Shown piece after piece: positions 53,401 through 63,142 of a stretch of DNA of 64,000 nt. This DNA comes from Erysipelothrix amsterdamensis (GTDB taxonomy: Bacteria; Bacillota_I; Bacilli_A; Erysipelotrichales; Erysipelotrichaceae). The position numbers and the translations under genes were made by a program. The notes beneath the pieces are model-generated. The model saw only the letters and a program-made list of their open reading frames with translations, ran no database searches and had not been told where the DNA came from. The stretch covers positions 1,798,001 to 1,862,000 of the forward strand of contig NZ_OW659496.1 of the NCBI RefSeq assembly GCF_940143175.1. The letters are read 5' to 3'. Position 1 is the first letter of the stretch. Every line of letters starts with the position of its first letter.

Positions 53401-56400
53401 TCCCCAGCAACAACAGGCCATTGAAGCGTTAAATCAGAATGTAATTGTATCCGCATCTGCTGGTGCGGGTAAAACTACAGTTTTAATTGCGCGTTTAATG
53501 AAACGAATTATTCAGGATAATGTCCGCATTGATGAAGTGTGTGCTATGACCTTTACCGAGGCGGCCGCATCCGAGATGAAAACACGTTTGCTTGCATCAC
53601 TTAACGACGAATATCGAAAACATGAATCCGATTTTATCGCAGAACAAATATCCTTGGTTGAAACAGCACAAATTTCCACAATCCACTCGTTCTGTCTTAC
53701 TATTATCAAAAACTACGGTTATATTATTGGGGTAAATCCTTCGCGTGCTGATAATATCCTTGATGATGCTCAAACAAAGTTACTCCAACGTCAAGCCATG
53801 CGAAAAACTCTTGATCAATGGTTACAAAACGATTATGAGAATCTTAAATATCTACTCGATGTTTTCTCAACAAATCCTCTTGATTACAAATCCTTAGAAA
53901 ATGCAATTTATGATAATGCAAACTGGTTAATCAGTAAAAAAGATCCGGAAAGAGCGGTTCAATCTGTTAAAGCACTATATCGTGCTACCGATTTCAAAGA
54001 CTTCCCACAAGAATTCAAGCAAATCTTTTTTGATTTCTATCTTCGTCAAGTACGTGAGATTATTAAAGATGTTCAAGGAATTATTGCGATCTCAGATGAA
54101 TCGTATGACCCTAACGATAAAAAAGGTAAGAAGTATTTCGAGCAAAGTTCAATGTTGCTACAAGTTACGGAAGGACTACGCACACTGGAATCACTCATCC
54201 ACCAACAAGATATCTCATTTTATGACCAAATACCGACGGTATGTAATTTCAAAGTAATTGCGGATACAAAAAACGATGTATATACCGAACAGCGAAAACG
54301 AATCGAGAAAACAGTCAATCGAATTTTTGAGAATTACATGCCATTGGATGAACACTTCCGATTACTCAACAATCAAATAGAAACTGTTTCGCTTTTAATT
54401 AAAATGACACAAGATTATATAGAAGCCTTTTCTTCGTTAAAAGAAGAAGAAAACTGTTTGGACTTCAATGATTTTGAATCCATGGCACTTCGTATCCTAA
54501 ACGAAAATGACGGAGAAATTTCAGAACTTGTAAAACATAAATACAAAGAAATCATGGTTGATGAATTTCAAGATACCAATGAATATCAAGATGAAATTAT
54601 TACTAAAATATCGACTGGAAACAATATTTTTCGAGTTGGTGACATTAAACAATCAATCTATCGATTCCGTGGCGCAAAACCCAATATGATGCAAAATTTA
54701 ATGCTTGATGATACAACACAAAATTTATACTTAAGCTTTAACTATCGCTCGAAAAAAGATATTGTTGAGTACAATAACTACGTATTTGATAAACTGATGA
54801 ACCTCACATTCGGGATTACCTATGATGAACATGATCATGTAAATGTTGGGATTCCTGCTCAAAGTGAAGATACACATCCTGTAGAAATTCATATTATTGA
54901 AAAACATGATAATCGATTTAAGAAAACATCTGATCAACTTCGTGCTCAACATATTGCTCAGGAGATTATTAATTATCATAGCCAAGGCTATCGCTTTAAA
55001 GATATGGTAATTTTAGTTCGATCACATGCAAGTAAAGGGTATCTCAAAGAGGCTTTTGAAGAATATAACATTCCTCATTATATTGACGATCAAAGCGGCT
55101 TTTACAAGTCCGAAATCATCGCATCCGTTGTCGCTTTACTTAACTACGCAACAACATTCCATGATTTTTATCTTGTACCAGTACTCACATCACCATTCTA
55201 TAATTATTCTGACGATCAAATTGCAGCCCTCAAACTAATGGATGCTTCAAGTATTCGAAAAGCACTGGAAATTGAAAATCCAGAGCTCTATCAATCACTT
55301 GATGCCATGGTTTTATCGTGGCGTTCGAAAGATCTCATTTCAATTATTCAAGAAATTATTCAACTTAATGATGTCTACAATAACACGCTTTCGCTTCAAG
55401 ATAAAACAAACTTAGACTTTCTGCTTGAAAAAGCTATCCAATACCAAGCAGCTTCAGTTCCAACCTTACAAGGGTTTGTACGATTTGTTGCGGAGTTTAA
55501 AGACGATACAAGCAGTGAAGCATCACCCTTAAATAAAGATGCTGATATCGTAACTGCCATGACCATCCATCAATCTAAAGGATTACAATTTCCAATTGTG
55601 TTCTTGTGGGGTATGGGACGGCATGGAGTGCGTGACCATAGTGATATTTTACTTAATGACGATACCTTTGGTATTGGTTTGAATCATGTTGAATTACCGA
55701 TGCGCTTTGTTTCTCGAAATCTCATTCGAACGGTTATGGAAATTAAACAAGACAACGAAGAAATTGAAGAAAACCTTCGACTTCTCTACGTAGCGCTTAC
55801 GCGACCACAAAAGCACCTTATTCTTGTTGATGTAGTAAAAGAATATCAACCAACATCTTTAGATTATCAATTACTTCGCAACCATAAGCGAAAAGTTGAT
55901 TTACTTCTTGCTGCGAGCCCACATAATACCGTTTTACGAGTTATCGACGGTATGGAACTTACGGAGAACAGTCTCAAACCAATCGAACAAGAGGAGATAT
56001 CCACAATTTTCACGGAGAAATTGCCTCTGACTTTAGATCAAGAAGTTCCAATCCTTACTAAAAATCGCGATTTAAATTTCGATAAGTCATTTGAATTTGC
56101 CACAGGTTTTGGTTCCACCTTACATGAGGCGGTAGAAAAGCTCCCTCATAGACATTGGAATGAAGCAGACCTTGAAAATTTTGAACCAAAATTTAAACGT
56201 AGACTTCAAGCCTATAACCAGCATTCTTTTACTCAAGAACTCTATCGTTATCCACATATCCAACAAGAAGTTCCTTATTTAATTGATGGCGATGCAGGGG
56301 TAATTGATTTTTACGTATACAACGAAACCGAACTGATACTTGTAGACTTTAAAAGTGATAATGCACCTCTAGAAATTATTGTGGAACGTTATGAAGATCA

Positions 56401-56509
56401 GATCAAAGCATATAAAAAAGCCCTCGGTATCATATACCCAGAGCTTTTAATTAAAACATATATCTATAGTTTCCACTTAAATCATTACATACCTTGTTTG
56501 GATTCATAA
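53387..56509 (+). CDS. addA: AddA helicase-nuclease subunit
   Basis: The 1040-residue UvrD-like helicase-exonuclease resects double-strand breaks for RecA. Walker A SASAGAGKTTVL is at residues 22-33, motif II is VDEFQDTN (about 388), motif IV-VI includes MTIHQSKGLQFP (about 724) and the LYVALTRPQK (about 800), and the C-terminal RecB-like nuclease has the LVDFKSDN motif (about 985). It is shorter than Bacillus AddA (about 1230). Its 3' end overlaps the convergent NUDIX gene by 25 bp. Confidence 0.94.
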   Translation: MTTFNPQQQQAIEALNQNVIVSASAGAGKTTVLIARLMKRIIQDNVRIDEVCAMTFTEAAASEMKTRLLASLNDEYRKHESDFIAEQISLVETAQISTIHSFCLTIIKNYGYIIGVNPSRADNILDDAQTKLLQRQAMRKTLDQWLQNDYENLKYLLDVFSTNPLDYKSLENAIYDNANWLISKKDPERAVQSVKALYRATDFKDFPQEFKQIFFDFYLRQVREIIKDVQGIIAISDESYDPNDKKGKKYFEQSSMLLQVTEGLRTLESLIHQQDISFYDQIPTVCNFKVIADTKNDVYTEQRKRIEKTVNRIFENYMPLDEHFRLLNNQIETVSLLIKMTQDYIEAFSSLKEEENCLDFNDFESMALRILNENDGEISELVKHKYKEIMVDEFQDTNEYQDEIITKISTGNNIFRVGDIKQSIYRFRGAKPNMMQNLMLDDTTQNLYLSFNYRSKKDIVEYNNYVFDKLMNLTFGITYDEHDHVNVGIPAQSEDTHPVEIHIIEKHDNRFKKTSDQLRAQHIAQEIINYHSQGYRFKDMVILVRSHASKGYLKEAFEEYNIPHYIDDQSGFYKSEIIASVVALLNYATTFHDFYLVPVLTSPFYNYSDDQIAALKLMDASSIRKALEIENPELYQSLDAMVLSWRSKDLISIIQEIIQLNDVYNNTLSLQDKTNLDFLLEKAIQYQAASVPTLQGFVRFVAEFKDDTSSEASPLNKDADIVTAMTIHQSKGLQFPIVFLWGMGRHGVRDHSDILLNDDTFGIGLNHVELPMRFVSRNLIRTVMEIKQDNEEIEENLRLLYVALTRPQKHLILVDVVKEYQPTSLDYQLLRNHKRKVDLLLAASPHNTVLRVIDGMELTENSLKPIEQEEISTIFTEKLPLTLDQEVPILTKNRDLNFDKSFEFATGFGSTLHEAVEKLPHRHWNEADLENFEPKFKRRLQAYNQHSFTQELYRYPHIQQEVPYLIDGDAGVIDFYVYNETELILVDFKSDNAPLEIIVERYEDQIKAYKKALGIIYPELLIKTYIYSFHLNHYIPCLDS

Positions 56510-56919
56510 ATTAAATCCATCATATGTTTGATATTACCTTGACCCGCAAAACGCGTGTCATCCGAGAAATCCTCTGTTATGGGCATCCATAATAGGGGAT
56601 TTTTTTCTGGAACGAGAACGACTTCTTGGTTAAGGTAACCGTAAAATACTTGCAACTCGATACCGTCTTCAAAATATTGCGTAAAAAACAATGGTTTGAT
56701 TTCAATATCATTTACGGTTATACCACTTTCCTCGAAAAGTTCTCGATAGGCACCCTCTATATCGGATTCTCCTGGATTCTTTTTGCCTCCGACAAAGTTG
56801 TAGAGTCCTTTATAAGGATTCTTTTGTCGATGACACATCAAAACGTTTTCGGCTTTTGTGTCGAAAACGATAATGAGATTAACTTTAAGAAATGTTTGAC
56901 TAGTCATTGAATAAATCAA
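56485..56919 (-). CDS. NUDIX hydrolase
   Basis: The 144-residue protein has the Nudix box GGKKNPGESDIEGAYRELFEE-type pattern (about residues 44-66, G-x5-E-x7-R-E-x2-E-E) with all metal-binding glutamates. Substrates of the family include 8-oxo-dGTP and other nucleoside diphosphate derivatives, and the sequence does not decide between them. Its start overlaps the end of prs by 20 bp, so it is likely translated from the glmU-prs transcript. Confidence 0.9.
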   Translation of the reverse strand: MIYSMTSQTFLKVNLIIVFDTKAENVLMCHRQKNPYKGLYNFVGGKKNPGESDIEGAYRELFEESGITVNDIEIKPLFFTQYFEDGIELQVFYGYLNQEVVLVPEKNPLLWMPITEDFSDDTRFAGQGNIKHMMDLIYESKQGM

Positions 56920-57871
56920 AGAGTGTACTTACAGGAGTATGTAATTGAATCGCTTCAATTGCTTTCGCAAGCATATATCCAACAGAAATCTCTTTAATTT
57001 TTGGCTCTTGACGTGCTTCTTCTTTTAGAGAAATTGTATTTGTAATCAATAACTCTTTGATATCTGAATTTGAAATACGTTCAATAGCAGGTCCTGAAAG
57101 AATACCATGTGTACATGCACAATAAACTTCTTTAGCACCTTTTTCATATAACATATTGATTCCACCCATGAGTGATCCAGCTGTATCAACCATATCATCA
57201 ATAACAACTGCAATTTTCCCGTCAACATCACCAATTAAGTTCATTGCTTCCGCAACGTTTGGTTTTGTACGACGTTTATCGATAATTGCGATTGTTGAGT
57301 TTGGAATTGTGTCTGAAAGACGACGCGCACGAGTTGCTCCACCGTGGTCTGGTGATACAACTACAACTTCATCTTGGAAGTCTTTATTTCTATAGTATTG
57401 ACCAATCATTGCAACTGCAGTGAGGTCATCTGTAGGAATATCAAAAAATCCTTGAATCTGTGGTGCGTGCAAGTCTATTGTCACAACGCGGTCTGCTCCG
57501 GCTGTTTGTAATAGATTTGCCATCAATTTTGAAGTAATTGGTTGACGTGCACGAGCCTTACGATCTTGGCGTGCATATCCATAATATGGCATTACAATTG
57601 TAATTTCTTCTGCAGATGCACGCTTACATGCGTCAATTGCAATAAGAACTTCCATATATGTTTCACTTACTGGTGAACTTGTAGATTGGATAATGTAAAC
57701 ATGTTTTCCACGTACAGAAACAAGTGGTTCAATCAAGATTTCTCCGTCTGCAAAATGACGTACATCAATCTTGCCGCGTTCTAAATCTAAATGCTCACAA
57801 ATCTCATCTGCTAGTTCTACGTTCGACGATAACGCAAAAATAACTGTATTGTCTTTCATTTCTTCTCTCAT
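56900..57871 (-). CDS. prs: Ribose-phosphate pyrophosphokinase
   Basis: PRPP synthetase makes the activated ribose used by hpt, upp and the synthesis of purines, pyrimidines and histidine. The 323-residue class I enzyme has the YGYARQDRK flexible loop (about residue 100), SPDHGGATRARRL (about 170) and the PRPP motif VVIDDMVDTAGSL (about 223). It lies 6 bp after glmU as in Bacillus, where glmU and prs are also linked. Confidence 0.97.
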   Translation of the reverse strand: MREEMKDNTVIFALSSNVELADEICEHLDLERGKIDVRHFADGEILIEPLVSVRGKHVYIIQSTSSPVSETYMEVLIAIDACKRASAEEITIVMPYYGYARQDRKARARQPITSKLMANLLQTAGADRVVTIDLHAPQIQGFFDIPTDDLTAVAMIGQYYRNKDFQDEVVVVSPDHGGATRARRLSDTIPNSTIAIIDKRRTKPNVAEAMNLIGDVDGKIAVVIDDMVDTAGSLMGGINMLYEKGAKEVYCACTHGILSGPAIERISNSDIKELLITNTISLKEEARQEPKIKEISVGYMLAKAIEAIQLHTPVSTLFDLFND

Positions 57872-57877
57872 AGTCTT

Positions 57878-59242
57878 TTATTTACCCTCTTTATTCTTGT
57901 ATTTCGCACCATATCCAGGTTTGTTTTCCTGACGAGGCCGTGCAATAGCCATCTCCCCATCAGCAACATCGCCATTAACGGTCGATCCTGCCGCCACCAC
58001 TGCATTTTCCCCTATAGTAATTGGCGCGATTAGGTTTGCATTGCTTCCGACAAATGCTCCATCGCGTACTTCAGTCTTATATTTCTTCTTGCCATCATAA
58101 TTTACGGTTACGACGCCACAGCCAATATTAACTTTATTTCCAATTATTGCGTCACCTAAATATGTCAAGTGTGCACAGTTTGAATGTTCTCCGAATTGAG
58201 TGTTCTTGAACTCAACATAATTCCCAACTCGGGCGTGAGAACCTACAACTGTATTCATTCTAAGGTGTGATGACGGTCCCAATGTTACGAAATCTTTAAC
58301 TTCACTGTTAATAATGCGAGAAGCATCAATCGTGGAATTTTCACCAACAATTGCATCTTCTAACCAACAGTTCGGTAAGAGCGTAGTTCCAGTACCAATA
58401 GTTGTATTACCATAAATATAATTATTAGGGTAAATCGTTACATCTTCCGCAATCTTAACATCCGTACCAATGTACGTTGATTGTGGATCCATAATCGTTA
58501 CACCATTCGCAAGATGCTTCGCATTTACGCGTGATTGTAACCATTTATTTGAGACATTAAGCTGCATACGATCATTCACACCTAAAAACTCTTGGTGATC
58601 TGATACACGTAAAGATTGAATTGAATGACCATTCTTTTTCAAAATCTCTACAAGACGAATGAGATTAATTTCTTCTGTAACTTCCTCATCACGAATCTCT
58701 GGTAAATATTTAAAAAGTAACTCATTGTTTACACAATAAATACCAAGACTGATTTCTGTAATTGACACTTCGGATTCTGTCAAATTACGGTAATCGATAA
58801 TCCGATCAATGTGTCCTTGGTTATCACGTACAATACGACGATAAGTCCCAGGGTTTTGTAATTGCGCAGAGATAACCGTTAAATCATGCCCCTCATGCTG
58901 TTCATAGATATGATTTAGCGTCTCTGGCTGAATTAATGCACAATCTCCAAATACTAAAAGTGTAGAACCTTCTTTTCCATGAAGTTGCTGTGCTTGCAAT
59001 ACAGCATCTCCAGTTCCAATTTGTTCACTTTGGAATGCATATTCAACACGATCACCCAAGTAAGATTCTACTTGCTCATTTTGGTGTCCTGTAACAACTA
59101 CAATTTTATCGGTATTAACCGCTTCAAGATGATCAACTAAATGACCAATCATAGGCTTATGAAGTATTTCATGCATAACCTTGTTTCGATTTGATTTCAT
59201 TCGGGTACCTTTACCCGCTGCTAAAACAATTGCATATTTCAT
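57878..59242 (-). CDS. glmU: Bifunctional GlmU (acetyltransferase/uridyltransferase)
   Basis: GlmU acetylates glucosamine-1-phosphate and couples it to UTP, giving UDP-GlcNAc, the substrate of murA. The 454-residue protein starts MKYAIVLAAGKGTRMKS (uridyltransferase loop) and ends in a left-handed beta-helix with hexapeptide repeats (from about 255) carrying the acetyl-CoA site. The start at 59242 follows CGGAGGCGG; an upstream Met is not supported. A terminator precedes it at the ispE end. Confidence 0.96.
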   Translation of the reverse strand: MKYAIVLAAGKGTRMKSNRNKVMHEILHKPMIGHLVDHLEAVNTDKIVVVTGHQNEQVESYLGDRVEYAFQSEQIGTGDAVLQAQQLHGKEGSTLLVFGDCALIQPETLNHIYEQHEGHDLTVISAQLQNPGTYRRIVRDNQGHIDRIIDYRNLTESEVSITEISLGIYCVNNELLFKYLPEIRDEEVTEEINLIRLVEILKKNGHSIQSLRVSDHQEFLGVNDRMQLNVSNKWLQSRVNAKHLANGVTIMDPQSTYIGTDVKIAEDVTIYPNNYIYGNTTIGTGTTLLPNCWLEDAIVGENSTIDASRIINSEVKDFVTLGPSSHLRMNTVVGSHARVGNYVEFKNTQFGEHSNCAHLTYLGDAIIGNKVNIGCGVVTVNYDGKKKYKTEVRDGAFVGSNANLIAPITIGENAVVAAGSTVNGDVADGEMAIARPRQENKPGYGAKYKNKEGK

Positions 59243-59382
59243 TGTGACCGCCTCCGCAACCATTTTAACACATTTCAAACTGTTACATTCGGTAAAACCG
59301 TCATATTTCATAAAAGTAAATGTAAACTATGGGTGATATGTCCCTAATAGTGTGTTTTAAAATCAACTTTCAGAATTTATTC

Positions 59383-59418
59383 ATAAAAAAAAGAGTTCTT
59401 TGTGAAAACAAGAACTCA
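59383..59418 (-). terminator. Intrinsic terminator after ispE
   Basis: On the minus strand GAGTTCTTG pairs with CAAAGAACTC (one bulged base) around a short loop and a T run follows. Confidence 0.85.
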
Positions 59419-59420
59419 GA

Positions 59421-60263
59421 TTAATCATTAGATTTTAAAATCTTTCCATATTTAATAAACGGATAGTCTAAAACGAGCGCCTCATACGCTTCCATGACTT
59501 TTTCCTTTTGATTGGATAGACCATATATCGACGTACCGCTTCCACTCATACAAACGCCTTCAAGACCTTGTTTCTCAAGAATTCGCACTACCTTCTTAAG
59601 TCTTGTATTGCGTTTTATAACAGGGTGTTGGAAATCATTATGCGTATTTTCAACTAAAAGCTTGTAATCGTTTGTATGAATTGCCTCAAGACAACGATTA
59701 AACATCTTTAAATCTGTAAAGTCTTTAAATCGTTTTAAAAATGATTTCGTACTTACACCAAAACTTGGTTTGATAATAAGGTAATAAAGATCCATATCCA
59801 AATCTAAAGGTGTTAATACGTCACCAATCCCTTCCACAATCATCGGTTGGTTAAAAAGACAGTAAGGCGTATCCTCATCAATTTGACGTGCAATCTGAAT
59901 CAATGCTTCATCCGTAAGATTTAACTGGTACATTTCATCGATCATTCGAATGACACAAGCTGCATCCGCACTCCCTCCACCAAGTCCAGCTTGAGCCGGG
60001 ATGTTTTTCACGATACGAACTTTAAAATTATCTTCAAGATTGAATTGTCGTTTCATGATCATGAGTGCTTTAAAAACTGTATTTCTTTTATCATTCGGTA
60101 AATATGTTTTATCTGTTTCGATATGCATGGTGTCATGCTTCTCTAGATAAACCATATCAAAAAGATCAATAGGGACGATAATATTCTTAAAATGAAGCAT
60201 ATTATCAACCCTTTTTTCTGCGTGCAAATAGAGTGTTATCTTTGCATACGCTTTTTTACGCAT
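59421..60263 (-). CDS. ispE: 4-diphosphocytidyl-2-C-methyl-D-erythritol kinase (GHMP family)
   Basis: The 280-residue GHMP kinase has the ATP loop in AGLGGGSADAA (about residues 91-101), an N-terminal KAYAKITLYLH strand with the conserved Lys, and the C-terminal MSGSGTSIYGL. In the MEP pathway it phosphorylates CDP-methylerythritol. No other MEP gene is in the window, whereas HMG-CoA synthase is, so the role here is uncertain. The start at 60263 has GGAG at 9 nt. It overlaps the ksgA end by 8 bp in the Bacillus-like rnmV-ksgA-ispE order. Confidence 0.88.
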   Translation of the reverse strand: MRKKAYAKITLYLHAEKRVDNMLHFKNIIVPIDLFDMVYLEKHDTMHIETDKTYLPNDKRNTVFKALMIMKRQFNLEDNFKVRIVKNIPAQAGLGGGSADAACVIRMIDEMYQLNLTDEALIQIARQIDEDTPYCLFNQPMIVEGIGDVLTPLDLDMDLYYLIIKPSFGVSTKSFLKRFKDFTDLKMFNRCLEAIHTNDYKLLVENTHNDFQHPVIKRNTRLKKVVRILEKQGLEGVCMSGSGTSIYGLSNQKEKVMEAYEALVLDYPFIKYGKILKSND

Positions 60264-61068
60264 ATAAAGCTCCATATAGGCGGATATAATCATCAAAGGT
60301 TAAATAATCCGCACGAATGTTTGTTTCAAGCCCTAAAGACTCTAAAACAGTCGCATAGTCAACATCTTTATCGATTGTCTTCAAATTATTCACTAATGTC
60401 TTGCGTCTAAACTGGAAACACTTCTTAACAAATTCAAAAAATGTTTTCTCATCATAAGGCATTGTTTGGTGTTTCGGTGTCAGTTTAATAACAATACTCT
60501 CAACACCTGGTCTCGGATGAAACGATTCCTTCGAAACTTTTAGAACAGTCTTCACATCAAAATAATATTGCATTTGAATCGAAAGCGAACTGTAGTCCTT
60601 TGTTTGTGGATGCGCTCCAAGACGATCTGCAATCTCTTTTTGAACCATAATCGTCATCGCAACGATATCCAACTCCATCAGTCTAAAAAGAATTGGAGTC
60701 GTAATGTAATACGGTAAATTCGCACAAACCGTGATTGGTTCTGTATACATGCTTAAATCCGCTTTTAAAAAGTCTTGATGAATAACATTCACATTATCAT
60801 ATTCTTCAAGTGTTTCATTTAATATTTCAACCATATGAGGATCAATTTCATAGGCAATAACTTTATCGTACGTTTCCGCCAGCTGTTGCGTTAGAGCACC
60901 TAACCCTGGACCAATTTCCAAAACTGTTCCTCCTGCACCACTTTGTGATGCAATATTGCGGACAACCGAAGGATCAATAATAAAGTTTTGTCCAAAGTGT
61001 TTCTTTGCGCGTCGTTCATAGCGACGTAATAATTCCATACTCACGGAATAGTTAGCGATTGTTTTCAT
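60256..61068 (-). CDS. ksgA: 16S rRNA dimethyladenosine transferase
   Basis: KsgA (RsmA) dimethylates A1518 and A1519 of 16S rRNA; its loss gives kasugamycin resistance. The 270-residue protein has the SAM motif LEIGPGLGALTQQL (about residue 49) and the adenosine pocket NLPYYITTP (about 119). It overlaps rnmV by 17 bp and ispE by 8 bp, giving a tight three-gene unit. Confidence 0.97.
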   Translation of the reverse strand: MKTIANYSVSMELLRRYERRAKKHFGQNFIIDPSVVRNIASQSGAGGTVLEIGPGLGALTQQLAETYDKVIAYEIDPHMVEILNETLEEYDNVNVIHQDFLKADLSMYTEPITVCANLPYYITTPILFRLMELDIVAMTIMVQKEIADRLGAHPQTKDYSSLSIQMQYYFDVKTVLKVSKESFHPRPGVESIVIKLTPKHQTMPYDEKTFFEFVKKCFQFRRKTLVNNLKTIDKDVDYATVLESLGLETNIRADYLTFDDYIRLYGALYA

Positions 61069-61609
61069 AATTACTCTCTTTCAAAACCATTAGGCAGTCT
61101 GCTTTTGTAATGTTAAGCATATTTAGATATTTCAGGCATGATTTCGCATTTGATTTAGGAAAACGGAACGCCTCCGATAACAAATCACGACGCAATGCAC
61201 TATCACTTGCGCCACTGAGTCCCAAAGATTGGAATTCATGAAGCGTTAAGGATTCATTGTTTAAAGCAAAAGTAGAGCAGGTACTTAGAACCTCGACAAT
61301 ATCATCACAGTCTGCATGTTCAATACCTACTTTTTGTTTCTTTTTTGTTTGTAAGACATGAAGCGATGCATGTTTGCACGATCCGACCGTCTCAATAATA
61401 CGACGTCGAATCATTTCACCGGGTCCATCAGGATCAGTAAAAACAATGATGCCACGTTCTTCATTCATTCTTTTACATAATGCTAAGAATTCTGCAGACA
61501 TGTGGGTGCCACTGGACATAATAACATCGGCATCAACACATTTAAGGATTTTCTCCTTATCATGCTTTCCTTCTACGACAATTACTTCTTGTATCTTTAG
61601 TTTGTTCAT
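61052..61609 (-). CDS. rnmV: Ribonuclease M5
   Basis: RNase M5 matures the 5S rRNA. The 185-residue protein has an N-terminal TOPRIM domain: EVIVVEGKHDK (about residue 7, catalytic Glu) and FTDPDGPGEMIR (about 57, the two Asp), followed by the M5-specific C-terminal helical region. It is first in the rnmV-ksgA-ispE run; a TATAAT lies about 14 bp upstream of its start. Confidence 0.95.
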   Translation of the reverse strand: MNKLKIQEVIVVEGKHDKEKILKCVDADVIMSSGTHMSAEFLALCKRMNEERGIIVFTDPDGPGEMIRRRIIETVGSCKHASLHVLQTKKKQKVGIEHADCDDIVEVLSTCSTFALNNESLTLHEFQSLGLSGASDSALRRDLLSEAFRFPKSNAKSCLKYLNMLNITKADCLMVLKESNYENNR

Positions 61610-61636
61610 GTGTCAATTATATCATGTTTTAAAAAC

Positions 61637-61663
61637 AAAAAAAACCGAGTATACTCGGTCTTT
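61637..61663 (-). terminator. Intrinsic terminator after the 3D-domain lipoprotein gene
   Basis: On the minus strand ACCGAGTA pairs with TACTCGGT in a stem with almost no loop, followed by a T run. The stem is self-complementary around its centre, so a small internal opening is needed. Confidence 0.75.
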
Positions 61664-61704
61664 GTTGATAGGACCTTTGGCTACTTAAGACCCTACCATC
61701 AGCT

Positions 61705-62511
61705 TTAACAGCCGTTACCCACGCTTATAATTTCAACATGAGCATTTTGCACTGAACCTTGGGTTACACCCATATTGGTTTCCGTACCAACAAATAAGTC
61801 AATTTTTGACCCTTGAATGGCACCACCACGGTCTAATACAATTGCGCGGAACGGTACATTGTACTCAATTCCTTTACCACTTACTGTGTGGTTTGATATC
61901 TCAACAATCGAGCACATTGGAATCGAGCTTGATGTTGCAATGATGTAATATCCGTTATATGTAATTCCTGGCAACCAAGAACCGTCTCCTTGTTGAACTG
62001 CTGTAGTACTTACACGAACTCCGGCAGCAGTACCGCCTTCACCCGCACTGTTCATATTACAGCCGTCACAATCAACTCCGTATCGTGTAATACGGCTTGC
62101 TTCGTAATAAGCACCTGCTTGAGCTTTTTGTCCACCTTCGTAAAGAGTGGGCGTTGTTGGCTCGATGACAGCTGCTTCAGGAATTTCTACACGTGATAAC
62201 AATTCGTCTTTTATGTTATATGTTTCTTTGTATTTTGTTGTTTTTGTACCACGTACACCATCTTGTGTCTTGGCATAGATCCAACTGGCTCCACCCGAGA
62301 CAACCTCAGAAGCTTCGCGTTCTTCAACACCAGGCTCTTCTAAATCTTCAATTTTTTCGCTAATTTTAAACCTATAGGGTTCATCGCTATTTTCAGCGAT
62401 GTCATTAAGTACTGGATAGGTAATATCCACATTGGCGTCCGCATTCACGGCACATCCACTAATGATTGTTACCATGACCACCATGTAGATAATCACTAAG
62501 TATTTCTTCAT
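61705..62511 (-). CDS. 3D-domain lipoprotein with a G5-like region
   Basis: The 268-residue protein starts with a lipoprotein signal ending in IISGCAV (lipid Cys at about residue 20). A G5-like segment (about residues 88-130, GVRGTKTTKYKETYNIKDE region) is followed by the 3D domain (from about 145), with the acidic residues in VLDRGGAIQGSKIDLF, the fold of MltA-type and YuiC-type lytic transglycosylases. It should act on peptidoglycan at the cell surface. The start at 62511 follows AAAGGAG, and its promoter lies at 62543-62571, ruling out a longer frame. Confidence 0.88.
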   Translation of the reverse strand: MKKYLVIIYMVVMVTIISGCAVNADANVDITYPVLNDIAENSDEPYRFKISEKIEDLEEPGVEEREASEVVSGGASWIYAKTQDGVRGTKTTKYKETYNIKDELLSRVEIPEAAVIEPTTPTLYEGGQKAQAGAYYEASRITRYGVDCDGCNMNSAGEGGTAAGVRVSTTAVQQGDGSWLPGITYNGYYIIATSSSIPMCSIVEISNHTVSGKGIEYNVPFRAIVLDRGGAIQGSKIDLFVGTETNMGVTQGSVQNAHVEIISVGNGC

Positions 62512-62542
62512 TAAAATGTCTCCTTTCAAAAAAGACCTGTGA

Positions 62543-62571
62543 AGAATAGCATAAGAATATTTGTTTGGCAA
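62543..62571 (-). promoter_or_regulatory. Promoter of the 3D-domain lipoprotein gene
   Basis: On the minus strand -35 TTGCCA (62566-62571) and -10 TATTCT (62543-62548) are 17 bp apart. Confidence 0.72.
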
Positions 62572-62612
62572 ATAATTTTGCTTTTCGCTTGTTTGTGAAG
62601 ACGTTGTGAAAT

Positions 62613-62641
62613 TAAAAAACTCACTTAGATAGTGAGTTTTT
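62613..62641 (-). terminator. Intrinsic terminator after the QueT-like gene
   Basis: On the minus strand AAAACTCACT pairs with AGTGAGTTTT around ATCTA and a T run follows. Confidence 0.9.
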
Positions 62642-62674
62642 GCGATATCAATTCAATTGTGGGAAATTATGTGA

Positions 62675-63142
62675 TTATCCAAATATTTCTTGCATCTTGG
62701 TATTTTTCTTCAATGGCTTAATCAAGAAAATACCTGATACAAATGTTGCGATAAATTCACCTAAAAATACCCATCCCATAGCTGGTAAGTAAGGAACATT
62801 GAGAACATAACCTAACATTGCTCCCACGATGATTCCATTCACAAGTGCTGGCCACACAAGCGCTAAATGATCATCTTTTGTAATACTCATTAGTAAGCAT
62901 GTAATTGCTGTTGCTAAAGTTCCAAAAATTACATCAAGAATCCCTGCATCACTTACAAAATTCGCTAATAGACATCCAATAATTAATCCATATGCGTGTT
63001 TGCGGTTAAATAAAACAAGAATCAACATAACTTCTGAAATACGAACTTGCATAAAGCTATATGAAATAGGTTTTAGAAGAACCGTAACTGCAATATATAC
63101 TGCCGCAATTAATGCCTCTAAGGCTAAATCTTTTGTTTTCAT
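62675..63142 (-). CDS. queT: QueT-like ECF transporter substrate-binding subunit
   Basis: The 155-residue protein has five to six membrane segments and QueT-family motifs (KPISYSFMQVRISEVMLIL near residue 25, GCLLANFVSDAGILDVIFGTLATAI near 58). QueT works with the energy-coupling module EcfAAT to import a queuosine precursor. In many bacteria the gene follows a preQ1 riboswitch, but no such motif is visible upstream here. The specific ligand is therefore family-based inference. Confidence 0.85.
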   Translation of the reverse strand: MKTKDLALEALIAAVYIAVTVLLKPISYSFMQVRISEVMLILVLFNRKHAYGLIIGCLLANFVSDAGILDVIFGTLATAITCLLMSITKDDHLALVWPALVNGIIVGAMLGYVLNVPYLPAMGWVFLGEFIATFVSGIFLIKPLKKNTKMQEIFG

